Below are positions 44,246 to 53,541 of a DNA stretch of 64,000 bases, piece after piece. Origin of the DNA: Kluyvera sp040932435 (GTDB taxonomy: Bacteria > Pseudomonadota > Gammaproteobacteria > Enterobacterales > Enterobacteriaceae); assembly GCF_040932435.1 (NCBI RefSeq), contig NZ_JBFQGA010000005.1, forward strand, positions 427,679 through 491,678. The letters are read 5' to 3'. The notes beneath the pieces are model-generated. The model saw nothing but the letters and a program-made list of their open reading frames with translations, ran no database searches and was not told the origin of the DNA. The translations under genes and the position numbers were made by a program. Every line of letters starts with the position of its first letter. Position 1 is the stretch's first letter.

Positions 44246-44626
44246 TTACCCTTTGTTGTTAATTACAGCGGGCGCCAGTATCTGAACCACTAGCACCAAA
44301 ATCCATGTCACGATCAGCGGCAAGAATACCGCTTTTAAAACCGCCAGCGCCACTATCAGCAACACCAACATCGCTAGCACCTTGAACGCTTCCCCGAAGG
44401 CGAACGTCCAGGCGACTCGGCCTTTAGCGGGTGTATGCGCCTGATGACGCCAGGCAAAAATCATAAACAACATATTAGGCAGTAACACTGCCAAGCCTCC
44501 ACACGCGGCGGAGATGCCCCAGAAGGGGTCTTTTAGGCTGAACAGCAATCCACTTGCTATTACTGCCAGAAGCTGAATGAACAGAAGCTTACGAGCAACG
44601 TTTCGACTCACGAGCGACATAGACAT
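44246..44626 (-). CDS. atpI: ATP synthase assembly protein AtpI
   Basis: 126-aa membrane protein that helps assemble the c-ring and is the first gene of the operon. Four hydrophobic segments. A GTG directly precedes the ATG at 44626; the ATG (MSMSLVSRNVARK) is chosen to match E. coli, where GTG occupies this position. AGGAG lies ten bases upstream. Confidence 0.95.
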   Translation of the reverse strand: MSMSLVSRNVARKLLFIQLLAVIASGLLFSLKDPFWGISAACGGLAVLLPNMLFMIFAWRHQAHTPAKGRVAWTFAFGEAFKVLAMLVLLIVALAVLKAVFLPLIVTWILVLVVQILAPAVINNKG

Positions 44627-45240
44627 CACGTTTTAACTCCTGCTCCCTTTGAGGTATGCCGCGTGTCGTATAAAACGTTCTTTAAAGCTCAGAGTCAAGC
44701 ATCAAAAAGCGGTCAAATTATACGGTGACGCCCCGTGAATTCAAACAATAAGTAGCCAAAAGGTGAATAAATATTTAAATATTTTTCATTAGGGCTCTTT
44801 TTCTACTTTTTGTAAAAATGTGACCGATCGTAAAAAAGTGCAAAAGCAGCGAAAACAGTGGTTGCAAAGCGTGCCGTTGATCACAGATTGAACATATTAG
44901 CGCTAAGCTTCTGAATGAACTTCGCAAAAGATGGCTTCCCATCATTTTGATATATAAGGCCAAAATTGCCCACTCTTTTAAAAACACGCCGATACAGAAT
45001 CAAAACCATCCATTGACATTTTTAATATTCTATTAACATGTCTAAGTGGTGATAGCGCTGACTTTTAGCAGGCTGATATTTTCCTTGTTAACTATTTAAA
45101 TCCTTAACAAAAAAAGCTTCGTTAGCGCCAAGATACAACAAAGTTAAGCATGAGTTAAATTCAGCAGGCCAATGACGCTTTTATTTCGTCATTTTTTAAC
45201 ACAGCGACCTGCATTTTTTTTCTACTTTTTTTGATAAAAA
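44627..45240. promoter_or_regulatory. atp promoter region and AT-rich spacer to rsmG
   Basis: A 614-bp gap. The atpI promoter lies near its left end (listed). The remainder, about 44750-45240, is strongly AT-rich with many short A/T runs, no convincing gene and no clear terminator. E. coli has a gap of similar size here. Confidence 0.6.
44717..44744 (-). promoter_or_regulatory. atp operon promoter
   Basis: On the minus strand TTGAAT (44739-44744), 16-bp spacer, TATAAT (44717-44722), about 90 bp before atpI. Confidence 0.75.
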
Positions 45241-45864
45241 TTAACTTTTATTTGGCTTAATAATCACCAAATGACGCTCCCCTTCCAGGTGCGGAACCTG
45301 CAGTTCAACCACCGACTCCACGCTAAATTGTGCAGGAAGCTGCGCAATTTCATCTTCTGGCAGCACGCCTTTCAAAGCATAAAAGCGCCCTGCTTCTCCC
45401 AGCAGATGATGGCACCAGTTCACCATATCGGTCAGCGAGGCAAAGGCACGACTGATTACGCCATCAAATGGCGGTTCAGCCGGGAAATCTTCAACGCGGC
45501 TTTGAACCGGCGTGATGTTGGTGAGTTTCAGCTCATGCTGCACCTGGCGCAGGAAGCGTACGCGCTTGCCCAAGCTATCCAGCAGGGTGAAATGTGCATC
45601 AGGACGCACGATAGAAAGCGGAATACCCGGCAATCCAGGGCCGGTACCGACGTCGATAAAGCGTTCACCTTTCAGCGACGGTGCAACCACGATGCTGTCC
45701 AGAATGTGTCTAATCAGCATTTCGTTGGGATCGCGAACGGAGGTCAGGTTGTAGGCTTTATTCCACTTGTTCAGCATATCGACGTAGCCGACAAGCTGAT
45801 TTTTCTGGTGATCGGAAAGGGAAATTCCTGCTTCATTCAGCAGACGAGATAATTTATTGAGCAC
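45241..45864 (-). CDS. rsmG: 16S rRNA m7G527 methyltransferase RsmG
   Basis: 207-aa SAM-dependent enzyme methylating N7 of G527 in 16S rRNA; loss gives low-level streptomycin resistance. The SAM motif is FIDVGTGPGLPGIPL, about residues 65-80, with PVQSRVED further on. Lies 103 bp after mnmG in the conserved mnmG-rsmG pair. Confidence 0.98.
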   Translation of the reverse strand: MLNKLSRLLNEAGISLSDHQKNQLVGYVDMLNKWNKAYNLTSVRDPNEMLIRHILDSIVVAPSLKGERFIDVGTGPGLPGIPLSIVRPDAHFTLLDSLGKRVRFLRQVQHELKLTNITPVQSRVEDFPAEPPFDGVISRAFASLTDMVNWCHHLLGEAGRFYALKGVLPEDEIAQLPAQFSVESVVELQVPHLEGERHLVIIKPNKS

Positions 45865-45887
45865 GGATAATACCTGTTGGCGATAAT

Positions 45888-45954
45888 TTGCCGGACGGCG
45901 GCTGCGCCTTTTCCGGCCTACAGTGTAGGCCCGGTAAGCACTGCGCCACCGGGC
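45888..45954. repeat. REP pair between mnmG and rsmG
   Basis: TTGCCGGACGGCGGCTGCGCC...TCCGGCCTAC and GTAGGCCCGGTAAGCACTGC...CCACCGGGC, two inverted units of the REP family. Confidence 0.8.
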
Positions 45955-45967
45955 ATTATTCGTTTAA

Positions 45968-47857
45968 TCAGGCGCTGCGGCGCAGCAGACCCTGTTTTTT
46001 CAGCCACACCAGCAGAATGGAGATCGCCGCAGGGGTGATCCCAGAAATGCGCGACGCCTGACCGATAGAAGACGGTTTGTGATCGTTAAGTTTGGCGATC
46101 ACTTCGTTGGATAAACCATTAACCTGGCGGTAGTCCAACGTTGCAGGCAGCAAGGTGTTTTCGTTGCGCTGCTGTTTTTCTATCTCATCTTGCTGACGCG
46201 CGATATAGCCTTCGTATTTCACCTGAATTTCAACCTGTTCTGCCGCCTGCGCATCTTCCAGCGCCGGGGTGAACGGAGTCAGCGTTGTCAGCTGCTTGTA
46301 GGTTAATTCAGGACGACGCAGCAGGTCTTCACCGCTAGCTTCCCGCGACAGCGGAGCACTCAGGTGAGCATTCACTTCTGCTGCAGTTTCTGCCGATGGT
46401 GAAACCCAGGTAGATTTCAGACGCTGACGCTCACGTTCAATATTTTCCAGCTTCTCATTGAAACGTGCCCAGCGAACGTCATCCACCAGACCCAGCTCGC
46501 GGCCGATTTCAGTCAGACGCAGATCGGCGTTGTCTTCACGCAGCATCAAACGGTATTCAGCGCGAGAAGTGAACATGCGGTACGGTTCTTTGGTACCAAG
46601 GGTACACAGATCGTCCACCAGCACGCCAAGGTAAGCCTGATCGCGACGCGGTGCCCAGCCTTCTTTCTCAGCAGACAGGCGAGCGGCGTTCAGACCAGCC
46701 AGCATCCCTTGAGCTGCGGCTTCTTCATAACCGGTTGTACCGTTGATCTGCCCGGCAAAGAACAGGCCGTGAATATACTTGCTTTCAAGCGTCAGCTTCA
46801 GGTCACGGGGATCGAAGAAGTCGTACTCAATTGCATAGCCTGGGCGAACGATACGGGCGTTTTCCATCCCCTCCATGGAGCGGACAATTTGCATCTGCAC
46901 ATCAAACGGCAGGCTGGTGGAAATGCCGTTCGGATAAATTTCATTGGATGTCAGACCTTCCGGCTCGAGGAAGACCTGATGCTGATTCCTGTCGGCAAAG
47001 CGCATCACTTTATCTTCGATCGACGGGCAATAGCGTGGGCCGATCCCTTCGATCACGCCAGCGTACATCGGGCTACGATCGAGGTTATTGCGGATCACCT
47101 CATGGGTTTTCTCATTGGTATGCGTGACGTAGCACGGCATCTGGCGTGGGTGCTGAGAGGCTTTGCCCAAGAATGAGAAGACCGGCAGCGGATTATCGCT
47201 ATTTTGCTGACCCAGTACGCTGAAATCGATAGTACGCGCGTCAATACGCGGCGGAGTCCCGGTTTTCAGACGACTGACGCGCAGCGGCAGTTCACGAAGA
47301 CGACGGGACAGTGGGATGGATGGCGGATCGCCAGCACGGCCACCGCTGTAGTTATCCAGACCAATATGAATTTTACCGTCGAGGAAAGTTCCCACGGTCA
47401 AAACAACCGCTTTCGCGCGGAATTTCAGACCCATTTGAGTTACGGCACCGACAACACGATCGTTCTCGACAATCAGATCTTCAACCGCCTGCTGGAAGAT
47501 CATCAGGTTCGGCTGGTTCTCCAGTGCGGTGCGCACAGCCTGGCGATAGAGCACGCGATCTGCCTGAGCTCGAGTGGCACGAACCGCTGGGCCTTTGCTG
47601 GCGTTTAGTATCCTAAACTGAATGCCCGCATGGTCGATAGCGGTTGCCATCAGGCCGCCAAGCGCATCCACTTCTTTTACCAGGTGTCCTTTCCCAATGC
47701 CGCCAATCGCCGGGTTGCAGCTCATCTGCCCCAGGGTGTCGATATTGTGTGTCAAAAGCAGAGTCTGTTGACCCATTCGCGCTGCGGCCATCGCGGCCTC
47801 AGTGCCTGCATGACCCCCGCCAATGATGATGACGTCAAAAGGATCCTGATAAAACAT
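45968..47857 (-). CDS. mnmG: tRNA uridine-5-carboxymethylaminomethyl modification enzyme MnmG
   Basis: 629-aa FAD enzyme (GidA) acting with MnmE on wobble uridine 34. The N-terminal dinucleotide motif is IIGGGHAGTEAA, residues 10-21. The family motif MSCNPAIGGIGKGHLVKE (catalytic cysteine) lies at about 46-63. Transcription runs away from oriC and is known to influence initiation. Same length as E. coli. Confidence 0.99.
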   Translation of the reverse strand: MFYQDPFDVIIIGGGHAGTEAAMAAARMGQQTLLLTHNIDTLGQMSCNPAIGGIGKGHLVKEVDALGGLMATAIDHAGIQFRILNASKGPAVRATRAQADRVLYRQAVRTALENQPNLMIFQQAVEDLIVENDRVVGAVTQMGLKFRAKAVVLTVGTFLDGKIHIGLDNYSGGRAGDPPSIPLSRRLRELPLRVSRLKTGTPPRIDARTIDFSVLGQQNSDNPLPVFSFLGKASQHPRQMPCYVTHTNEKTHEVIRNNLDRSPMYAGVIEGIGPRYCPSIEDKVMRFADRNQHQVFLEPEGLTSNEIYPNGISTSLPFDVQMQIVRSMEGMENARIVRPGYAIEYDFFDPRDLKLTLESKYIHGLFFAGQINGTTGYEEAAAQGMLAGLNAARLSAEKEGWAPRRDQAYLGVLVDDLCTLGTKEPYRMFTSRAEYRLMLREDNADLRLTEIGRELGLVDDVRWARFNEKLENIERERQRLKSTWVSPSAETAAEVNAHLSAPLSREASGEDLLRRPELTYKQLTTLTPFTPALEDAQAAEQVEIQVKYEGYIARQQDEIEKQQRNENTLLPATLDYRQVNGLSNEVIAKLNDHKPSSIGQASRISGITPAAISILLVWLKKQGLLRRSA

Positions 47858-47944
47858 GGTGATTTGCCTCGCGTAAAGCGGTGTGAAAATGGATTGAAGT
47901 CCGGGCCGTGGATTCTACTCAACTTTAGTCGATGGAGAAAGGGT

Positions 47945-48214
47945 TCGGATCTTGAGTATTAAAAAGAAGATCTTTTTATTTAGAGATCTGTTCTATTGTG
48001 ATCTGTTATTAGGATCGACGATATCGGTGGATAAGTCCGATCCTGTTTTTAAGATCAACCGCTTAAGAAGGATCGTTAGCTGTGAATGATCGGTGATCCT
48101 GCGCCGTATAAGCTGGGATCAAAATGGAGGGTTATGCACAGGGCAAAAACTAACCAAGAGTTATTCTTTGGATAACTACCGGTTGATCCAAGCTTTTAAC
48201 CAGACTTATCCACA
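47945..48214. other. oriC: chromosomal replication origin oriC
   Basis: Lies between mnmG and mioC and aligns by eye with E. coli oriC. AT-rich 13-mers (47969-48012) are followed by DnaA boxes R1 (48026-48034), R2 TTATGCACA (48132-48140), R3 (48167-48175, TTATCCAAA on the minus strand) and R4 TTATCCACA (48206-48214). About twelve GATC sites for Dam/SeqA fall within 270 bp. GATCAACCGCTTA near 48053 takes the place of the IHF site. R1 reads TTATCCACC rather than TTATCCACA. Confidence 0.97.
47969..48012 (+). repeat. oriC DNA-unwinding 13-mers L, M and R
   Basis: Three 13-mers starting GATCT: GATCTTTTTATTT (47969), GATCTGTTCTATT (47985) and GATCTGTTATTAG (48000). Confidence 0.92.
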
Positions 48215-48230
48215 GAATTAAATGCGATCT

Positions 48231-48680
48231 TTACAAATCTCTGAGCAAAAGATGCCACGATTCCACCCAAACTTCGGCCGGATCCTCAGGAATCTCATGT
48301 TCGAGCACATTAATCTTAAGGATTTCGCCAATCTGTTTGGCGCCGCACGCCTTCAATTCAGCTTCCAGCTTGTCGATAGCGCCACAGAATGTGTCGTACT
48401 CACGGCTGCCGATCCCGATTGCGCCAAAGCGTACCTGCGAAAGATCGGGTTTCTGCTCGCGTAATGCTTCATATAAAGGCAGCAGGTTGTCAGGAATATC
48501 TCCTGCACCGTGCGTAGAGCTGACAACAAGCCAGATCCCTTCAACAGGAAGATCATCCAACATCGGACCGTGCAGCAGTTCGCTGGAAAAACCGGCGTCT
48601 TCGAGTTTTTCAGCCAGATGCTCTGCAACATATTCCGCACTGCCGAGGGTACTACCGCTGATAAGAGTGATATCTGCCAT
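48231..48680 (-). CDS. mioC: Flavodoxin-like FMN-binding protein MioC
   Basis: 149-aa flavoprotein (E. coli 147 aa) reported to support biotin synthase. The FMN phosphate loop is SGSTLGSAEYVAE, residues 8-20. VSSTHGAGDIPDN and IGIGSREYDTFC form the other flavin loops. The C-terminus (ESWHLLLRDL) is slightly longer than in E. coli and ends near R4. It is transcribed towards oriC. Confidence 0.97.
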   Translation of the reverse strand: MADITLISGSTLGSAEYVAEHLAEKLEDAGFSSELLHGPMLDDLPVEGIWLVVSSTHGAGDIPDNLLPLYEALREQKPDLSQVRFGAIGIGSREYDTFCGAIDKLEAELKACGAKQIGEILKINVLEHEIPEDPAEVWVESWHLLLRDL

Positions 48681-48738
48681 GCTCGCCCACCTTTATAGAG
48701 AAGGCGCATTGTACGCTGTGAACGAGCTGGGATCTACC

Positions 48739-48747
48739 TGTGGAAAA
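48739..48747 (-). promoter_or_regulatory. DnaA box in the mioC promoter
   Basis: Minus-strand TTTTCCACA, a relaxed DnaA box about 60 bp before the mioC ATG, as in E. coli where DnaA represses mioC. Confidence 0.6.
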
Positions 48748-48768
48748 ATGTGGGATTAAAAAAGCCGA

Positions 48769-49227
48769 TCACGGCTTGATGGTACGCATGATCGGGTTCT
48801 GCAGGACGATCAATGTTTCGGTGGACTGAATTTCATCGATTGTTTGGATCTTGTTGATAAGTACCTGCTGAAGGGCATCTATCGATTTGCACATAACCTT
48901 AATAAAGATGCTGTAGTGGCCGGTTGTGTAGTACGCCTCGGTAACTTCATCCAGACTTTCCAGCCGTGCCAGCGCGGAAGGATAGTCTTTTGCACTCTTT
49001 AAAATGATGCCAATAAAGCAACCGACATCATAGCCAAGCTGTTTTGGACTGACGTCAACATGCGCACCGGTGATGATCCCGGCCTGCTTCATTTTCTCTA
49101 CGCGAACGTGAATAGTACCGGGGCTAACGGAGAATTGTTTAGCCAATTCGGCATAAGCGGTACGGGCATTAGCCATCAAGGCGTCAAGGATGCCGCGATC
49201 CAGATTGTCGATTTGATAATTTTCCAT
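48769..49227 (-). CDS. asnC: Transcriptional activator AsnC (Lrp/AsnC family)
   Basis: 152-aa regulator that activates asnA and senses asparagine. N-terminal helix-turn-helix (about 5-60, DNLDRGILDALMANARTAYA) and C-terminal RAM effector domain (about 68-145). Divergent from asnA across 151 bp, where both promoters and AsnC sites must lie. Confidence 0.98.
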   Translation of the reverse strand: MENYQIDNLDRGILDALMANARTAYAELAKQFSVSPGTIHVRVEKMKQAGIITGAHVDVSPKQLGYDVGCFIGIILKSAKDYPSALARLESLDEVTEAYYTTGHYSIFIKVMCKSIDALQQVLINKIQTIDEIQSTETLIVLQNPIMRTIKP

Positions 49228-49378
49228 TGGTTTTTCTTATGATGATTAACGATTGGTCCTATTTTAGCTCTTTATTTTGACGAATCAAAAGTGAGTAAGG
49301 CTTTTTATTGTTTGATTATTGTATTGACGGCCTGTTTTGTTGCTTAATCAATGGCAACAGGACACAGGGGTAATAAAA

Positions 49379-50371
49379 ATGAAAACCGCTTACATCGCAA
49401 AACAACGCCAGATTAGTTTCGTAAAATCCCATTTTTCTCGTCAGTTGGAAGAGAAGCTAGGACTCGTAGAAGTTCAGGCGCCGATCTTAAGCCGCGTAGG
49501 CGATGGGACGCAGGATAACTTGTCGGGTTGCGAGAAGGCGGTTCAGGTAAAAGTGAAAACGCTGCCAGATGCCCAGTTTGAAGTGGTTCATTCGTTGGCA
49601 AAATGGAAGCGTCAAACGCTGGGACAACACGACTTCAGCGCGGGCGAAGGGCTATACACGCACATGAAAGCCCTTCGCCCCGATGAAGACCGACTGACTG
49701 CCATTCACTCCGTTTACGTTGACCAGTGGGACTGGGAACGCGTAATGGGTGATGACGAACGTCACACCGGCACATTAGAAAGCACCGTCAAAGATATCTG
49801 GGCGGGAATAAAAGAAACAGAAACTGCTGTGAGCAAAGAGTTTGGTTTGACGCCGTTCCTGCCAGAACAAATCCAATTCGTTCATAGCGAAACCTTGCTG
49901 AGCCGCTACCCTGGCCTCGATGCAAAAGGCCGCGAGCGCGCAATAGCCAAAGAGCTGGGCGCAGTGTTCCTTATCGGTATCGGTGGTAAATTGTCTGACG
50001 GTCAGCGCCACGATGTTCGTGCGCCGGACTATGATGACTGGAGCACACAATCAACTTCCGGGTTCGCGGGCCTCAACGGGGATATTTTGGTATGGAACCC
50101 GGTATTGGAAGATGCTTTTGAACTTTCCTCAATGGGGATCCGCGTGGATGCCAAAGCGCTGAAACATCAGCTTCAGTTGACCGGGGATGAAGATCGTCTG
50201 CAGCTGGAATGGCACCAGGCTCTGCTGCGCGGCGAGATGCCGCAAACTATCGGCGGAGGGATCGGTCAGTCACGTCTGACGATGCTGCTGCTGCAGCTTT
50301 CACATATCGGTCAGGTGCAATGCGGTGTGTGGCCTACACAGGTTCGTGAAAGCGTCTCTTCACTTCTGTAA
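49379..50371 (+). CDS. asnA: Ammonia-dependent asparagine synthetase A
   Basis: 330-aa enzyme related to class II aminoacyl-tRNA synthetases, making asparagine from aspartate, ammonia and ATP. ATG 49379 (MKTAYIAKQRQIS) is the family start; an in-frame TTG at 49337 lacks a ribosome site. Conserved stretches include GVVE-like QAPILSRVGDGTQDNL and GGGIGQSRL near the end. Converges on viaA with seven bases between stops. Confidence 0.98.
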   Translation: MKTAYIAKQRQISFVKSHFSRQLEEKLGLVEVQAPILSRVGDGTQDNLSGCEKAVQVKVKTLPDAQFEVVHSLAKWKRQTLGQHDFSAGEGLYTHMKALRPDEDRLTAIHSVYVDQWDWERVMGDDERHTGTLESTVKDIWAGIKETETAVSKEFGLTPFLPEQIQFVHSETLLSRYPGLDAKGRERAIAKELGAVFLIGIGGKLSDGQRHDVRAPDYDDWSTQSTSGFAGLNGDILVWNPVLEDAFELSSMGIRVDAKALKHQLQLTGDEDRLQLEWHQALLRGEMPQTIGGGIGQSRLTMLLLQLSHIGQVQCGVWPTQVRESVSSLL

Positions 50372-50378
50372 CCAACAA

Positions 50379-51830
50379 CTACTGCCGCCAGCGTCTTAGC
50401 AGGCGGCTTCTTAGCCCGGTATCAAAGCGCCAGATATGATCGAAAATGCGCATGATCCCGGGTTTGCCATGTGCAGACATCGCGACGGCATGAAAACGAT
50501 GCTGGTACTTATGCTGCAGATCGCCCACCTTTTTCACCACTTCATCCGGCAGTCGCTGGGCGATAAAATCTGAAATGACCACCGCGTCGGCATCCTGCCA
50601 CTGCGGGTTTTGCAGATGCTCAATAATGGCGCGAAAACAGCTTGCCATGTCGGTGCCGCCGCGAAAACGTTGGCTCAAAAAACGAATGGCCTGCTCCAGG
50701 CCCTGCGGACTGGTGAGTTCGTAGCGCACCACTTCACTCGAGAACAGCATAATATAGCAGCGACGGCCGTCCGCCAGCGCAACGCGCATCAGCGCGAGGC
50801 AAAAGGCCTTGGCGCACTGTTCATTAAAGCCGCCCATCGAACCAGACGTGTCCACGCAGACAATAAAGGGTCCGCGGGGCTGTTCGTCCTCATCTTGATG
50901 GACCACCGGCCGCTCGGTCACCTTTTCATGCCAAGCATCGCCGTGAAGACGGTAGGTCAACAGCTGCTTTTCCACCAGCCGGCGATAAAACTCATATTCC
51001 AACTCGGTGATGCCAAGAGTTGCCAATTCAGGCGGCAAAAGGCGCAGAATATCGTCGCTTTGCTGAATACCATCAACCTGTTCTGGTACGGTCGATGGCT
51101 CTCGCACCAGCGTACGGAATGTTTCCATTGGCGCATCTTTCTTCGGCACCGATTTGGCTTCGCGTGAACGCCCTAGCTGCTCGGCCAAGCGCATCAACTC
51201 CGGCTGCTGGCTGAGAAATTCACCGTATTTCACAATGAGCTGGTAGTCACCGCGGTTAAGCTGTCCGGCGCTCATGTCCCATAGTCGCCCACCTGCGCTA
51301 TCGTTCTCCACCAGCACCGGCTCAAGCTGCCCACTCAGGGTCATGCGCTCCTGCACTTCGCTGAGCAGCTGCTCCCGCTCTTCTTCCAGCAATTGCTGGT
51401 TAATCGACGTCACCTGTACGACAAGGCTCAAGCGCCAGCGCTGAAGAAACAGTGTGTGCAGGGCGGGTGTAAAGGTCGAGTTGTTGGCGATAAGCTGTTG
51501 AGCCTGAGCGTAAAATGGGGACTGTACTCGTTTTAACAGCGCCTGAATCTGCGGCAACTGAACGATAAACTGGCTCGTCGATAACAGTTGGGCTTGCTGG
51601 TAGCAGATGACCTCTTCTTCCAGTTCTTGGGGAATCGGTGCGCCCTTCAGGCGGTTTCTAAACGTCTCGCGCCATCGCGGGAGATCTTCGGTGATGGCGC
51701 TTTTTAAGCGGGGAAACTTTTCAAAGAAGATAGCCAACTGCGGCGAGGCCAGTAGAGCGATGATCATCTCTTCGATCATTCCCTCTTCGCTGACCGCCAG
51801 CATAATGTTTAGCGTATCAACGGTTAGCAT
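50379..51830 (-). CDS. viaA: ViaA, VWA-domain partner of RavA
   Basis: 483-aa protein that binds and stimulates the MoxR ATPase RavA; the pair acts with respiratory complexes and sensitises cells to aminoglycosides. The C-terminal von Willebrand A domain holds the MIDAS motif DTSGSMGG (about residues 328-335) and GGTDM. The first half is helical. The start overlaps the end of ravA by seven bases. Confidence 0.96.
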   Translation of the reverse strand: MLTVDTLNIMLAVSEEGMIEEMIIALLASPQLAIFFEKFPRLKSAITEDLPRWRETFRNRLKGAPIPQELEEEVICYQQAQLLSTSQFIVQLPQIQALLKRVQSPFYAQAQQLIANNSTFTPALHTLFLQRWRLSLVVQVTSINQQLLEEEREQLLSEVQERMTLSGQLEPVLVENDSAGGRLWDMSAGQLNRGDYQLIVKYGEFLSQQPELMRLAEQLGRSREAKSVPKKDAPMETFRTLVREPSTVPEQVDGIQQSDDILRLLPPELATLGITELEYEFYRRLVEKQLLTYRLHGDAWHEKVTERPVVHQDEDEQPRGPFIVCVDTSGSMGGFNEQCAKAFCLALMRVALADGRRCYIMLFSSEVVRYELTSPQGLEQAIRFLSQRFRGGTDMASCFRAIIEHLQNPQWQDADAVVISDFIAQRLPDEVVKKVGDLQHKYQHRFHAVAMSAHGKPGIMRIFDHIWRFDTGLRSRLLRRWRQ

Positions 51831-53323
51831 TGTTGTGCCTGTTTGATCTGCACGGCGACGTCCTGCAGGCTGGCTTCAATACGCCCTAACCATTCTTCGC
51901 TCACAAACAGGCATTTTTGCTGCTCGCTAAAGCGATTGTGCTGCTGATGCCACTCTTCATCAAGGGCGGTAAGCTGCTGACGGATTTCGGTCGGCATATT
52001 CTCGGGCGTACTGCTGCCAGGCTGCGACAGGCGGGATCCCTGCAGGCTGACGTCACGCACGACCAGATGCAAAGATGTATCGACTTCCATATTTAGCGTC
52101 AGAGCAAAACCGATGCCATTGAGTTTTCCACGAATTTCACCCCCTTTCTCCAACCAGTTTTCTAGCGCTTGGCGTTCAAAAGTAATGTGAATGACTTCAA
52201 TATCGTGCAGCTTGAGAGGCTTTTGTAATAGCAGCGTCACCGTTGGCGACTGGACCTCTGGCGGAAGTTCGTAGTGCGGCTTACGGCTGAACATGCCGCC
52301 CAGTCGGGTGACCTTAAGCGCCGTTTTGTCGCTTTGCTGTTGTTGCAACTGCAAGCGCTGCTGAGTGATGGTACCCAGCTTATTGAGCATGGCCTGCTGC
52401 TGCCACGCGTGCCCGGTCATCAAAATATCTATTTGTTGCTGCAGTAAATTCCGGCTTTCAGCGTCATGCCAGAGACACTCTTTTAGCAAGATAAGATCGA
52501 TAGGCGCTATCGCGTCGCGACCGCTGAAGAAGGCGCATGCCTGGAGTAATCTAATCGCTTTCTTCCAGCGTCTATCGGAAACATAAGGCGCATTAGGCAG
52601 ATTATCCAGCTGCTGACGCAGGGTGAAGACAAGCTCAAATACCGAATCAGGCAGCTTGATGTTGCCGATATCCTTCTGCCACTGGAAGTATTCGTCATCA
52701 GTGACCTGTAGATTCGCAGGGATTGGGTTGTCGTTTTCATCCTGCTGGCTTATCAGCATGGAGCGGAAGTTTCCCTTATCCTGCACTTTGTCGAGCCAAA
52801 GGCGGATAAGCATACGGTCATATAGCGCTTCAAGACTGCTTTCCGCTTCCGGCAGTTCGTTAGATGCCGTGACCAACAGGCGCATGGGGATTTTTTCGAC
52901 GCTCGCACCGTTGCGGAAGTGACGTTCGTTAATTGCCGTCAGCAAGGTATTGAGGATGGCCGGCCCCGCTTTCCAGATTTCATCAAGAAAGACGATTTCC
53001 GCTTCCGGTAAATATCCCGCAGTGAGGCGCTCGTAGCGTCCTTCATCTTTCAAGGCCTGAATTGATAGCGGCCCAAACACCTCTTCCGGCGTGGAAAAGC
53101 GGGTCATCAGATATTCAAATGCCCGGGCGTGCTGAAAGGCGAATTTTAGACGGCGGGCAATCAGGCTTTTGGCAATGCCAGGTGGACCCAGTAAGAAGAC
53201 ACTCTCGCCGCTCAATGCTGCCAGAAGGCACAGGCGAATGGCATGGCTACGTTCAAATAACCCTTTTTCCAGCGCGCCGCTTAACCGCGAAATTCTTTCT
53301 GCTAATAAATGTGGTTGGGCCAT
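51824..53323 (-). CDS. ravA: RavA, MoxR-family AAA+ ATPase
   Basis: 499-aa hexameric ATPase working with ViaA; in E. coli it also binds the lysine decarboxylase LdcI. Walker A is GPPGIAKS, residues 46-53; Walker B is EIVFLDEIWKAGPA; sensor 1 lies in VTASNELPE. The LARA insertion lies at about 330-440. ATG 53323 (MAQPHLLAERISR) is chosen over upstream in-frame codons at 53347. First gene of ravA-viaA, divergent from kup. Confidence 0.97.
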   Translation of the reverse strand: MAQPHLLAERISRLSGALEKGLFERSHAIRLCLLAALSGESVFLLGPPGIAKSLIARRLKFAFQHARAFEYLMTRFSTPEEVFGPLSIQALKDEGRYERLTAGYLPEAEIVFLDEIWKAGPAILNTLLTAINERHFRNGASVEKIPMRLLVTASNELPEAESSLEALYDRMLIRLWLDKVQDKGNFRSMLISQQDENDNPIPANLQVTDDEYFQWQKDIGNIKLPDSVFELVFTLRQQLDNLPNAPYVSDRRWKKAIRLLQACAFFSGRDAIAPIDLILLKECLWHDAESRNLLQQQIDILMTGHAWQQQAMLNKLGTITQQRLQLQQQQSDKTALKVTRLGGMFSRKPHYELPPEVQSPTVTLLLQKPLKLHDIEVIHITFERQALENWLEKGGEIRGKLNGIGFALTLNMEVDTSLHLVVRDVSLQGSRLSQPGSSTPENMPTEIRQQLTALDEEWHQQHNRFSEQQKCLFVSEEWLGRIEASLQDVAVQIKQAQQC

Positions 53324-53541
53324 AATTAACCTGCGTCCTTTCGCCATGTAATCAGCTAACTGGCTGAGTATAGACGCTTAAGTCTGGCGGTGAATAGCCT
53401 GAAAGAACCTCGCCTTTTATTGAGGCAGGTTAAGATGACGCAATTAAGGGGTACGATTTTGACGTTAATCGTGCATACTGTGCGCTTTTAGTGGGCCAAG
53501 GGACTAGGCACACATTTGTTTTATAAACGAAAGACTAGTCT

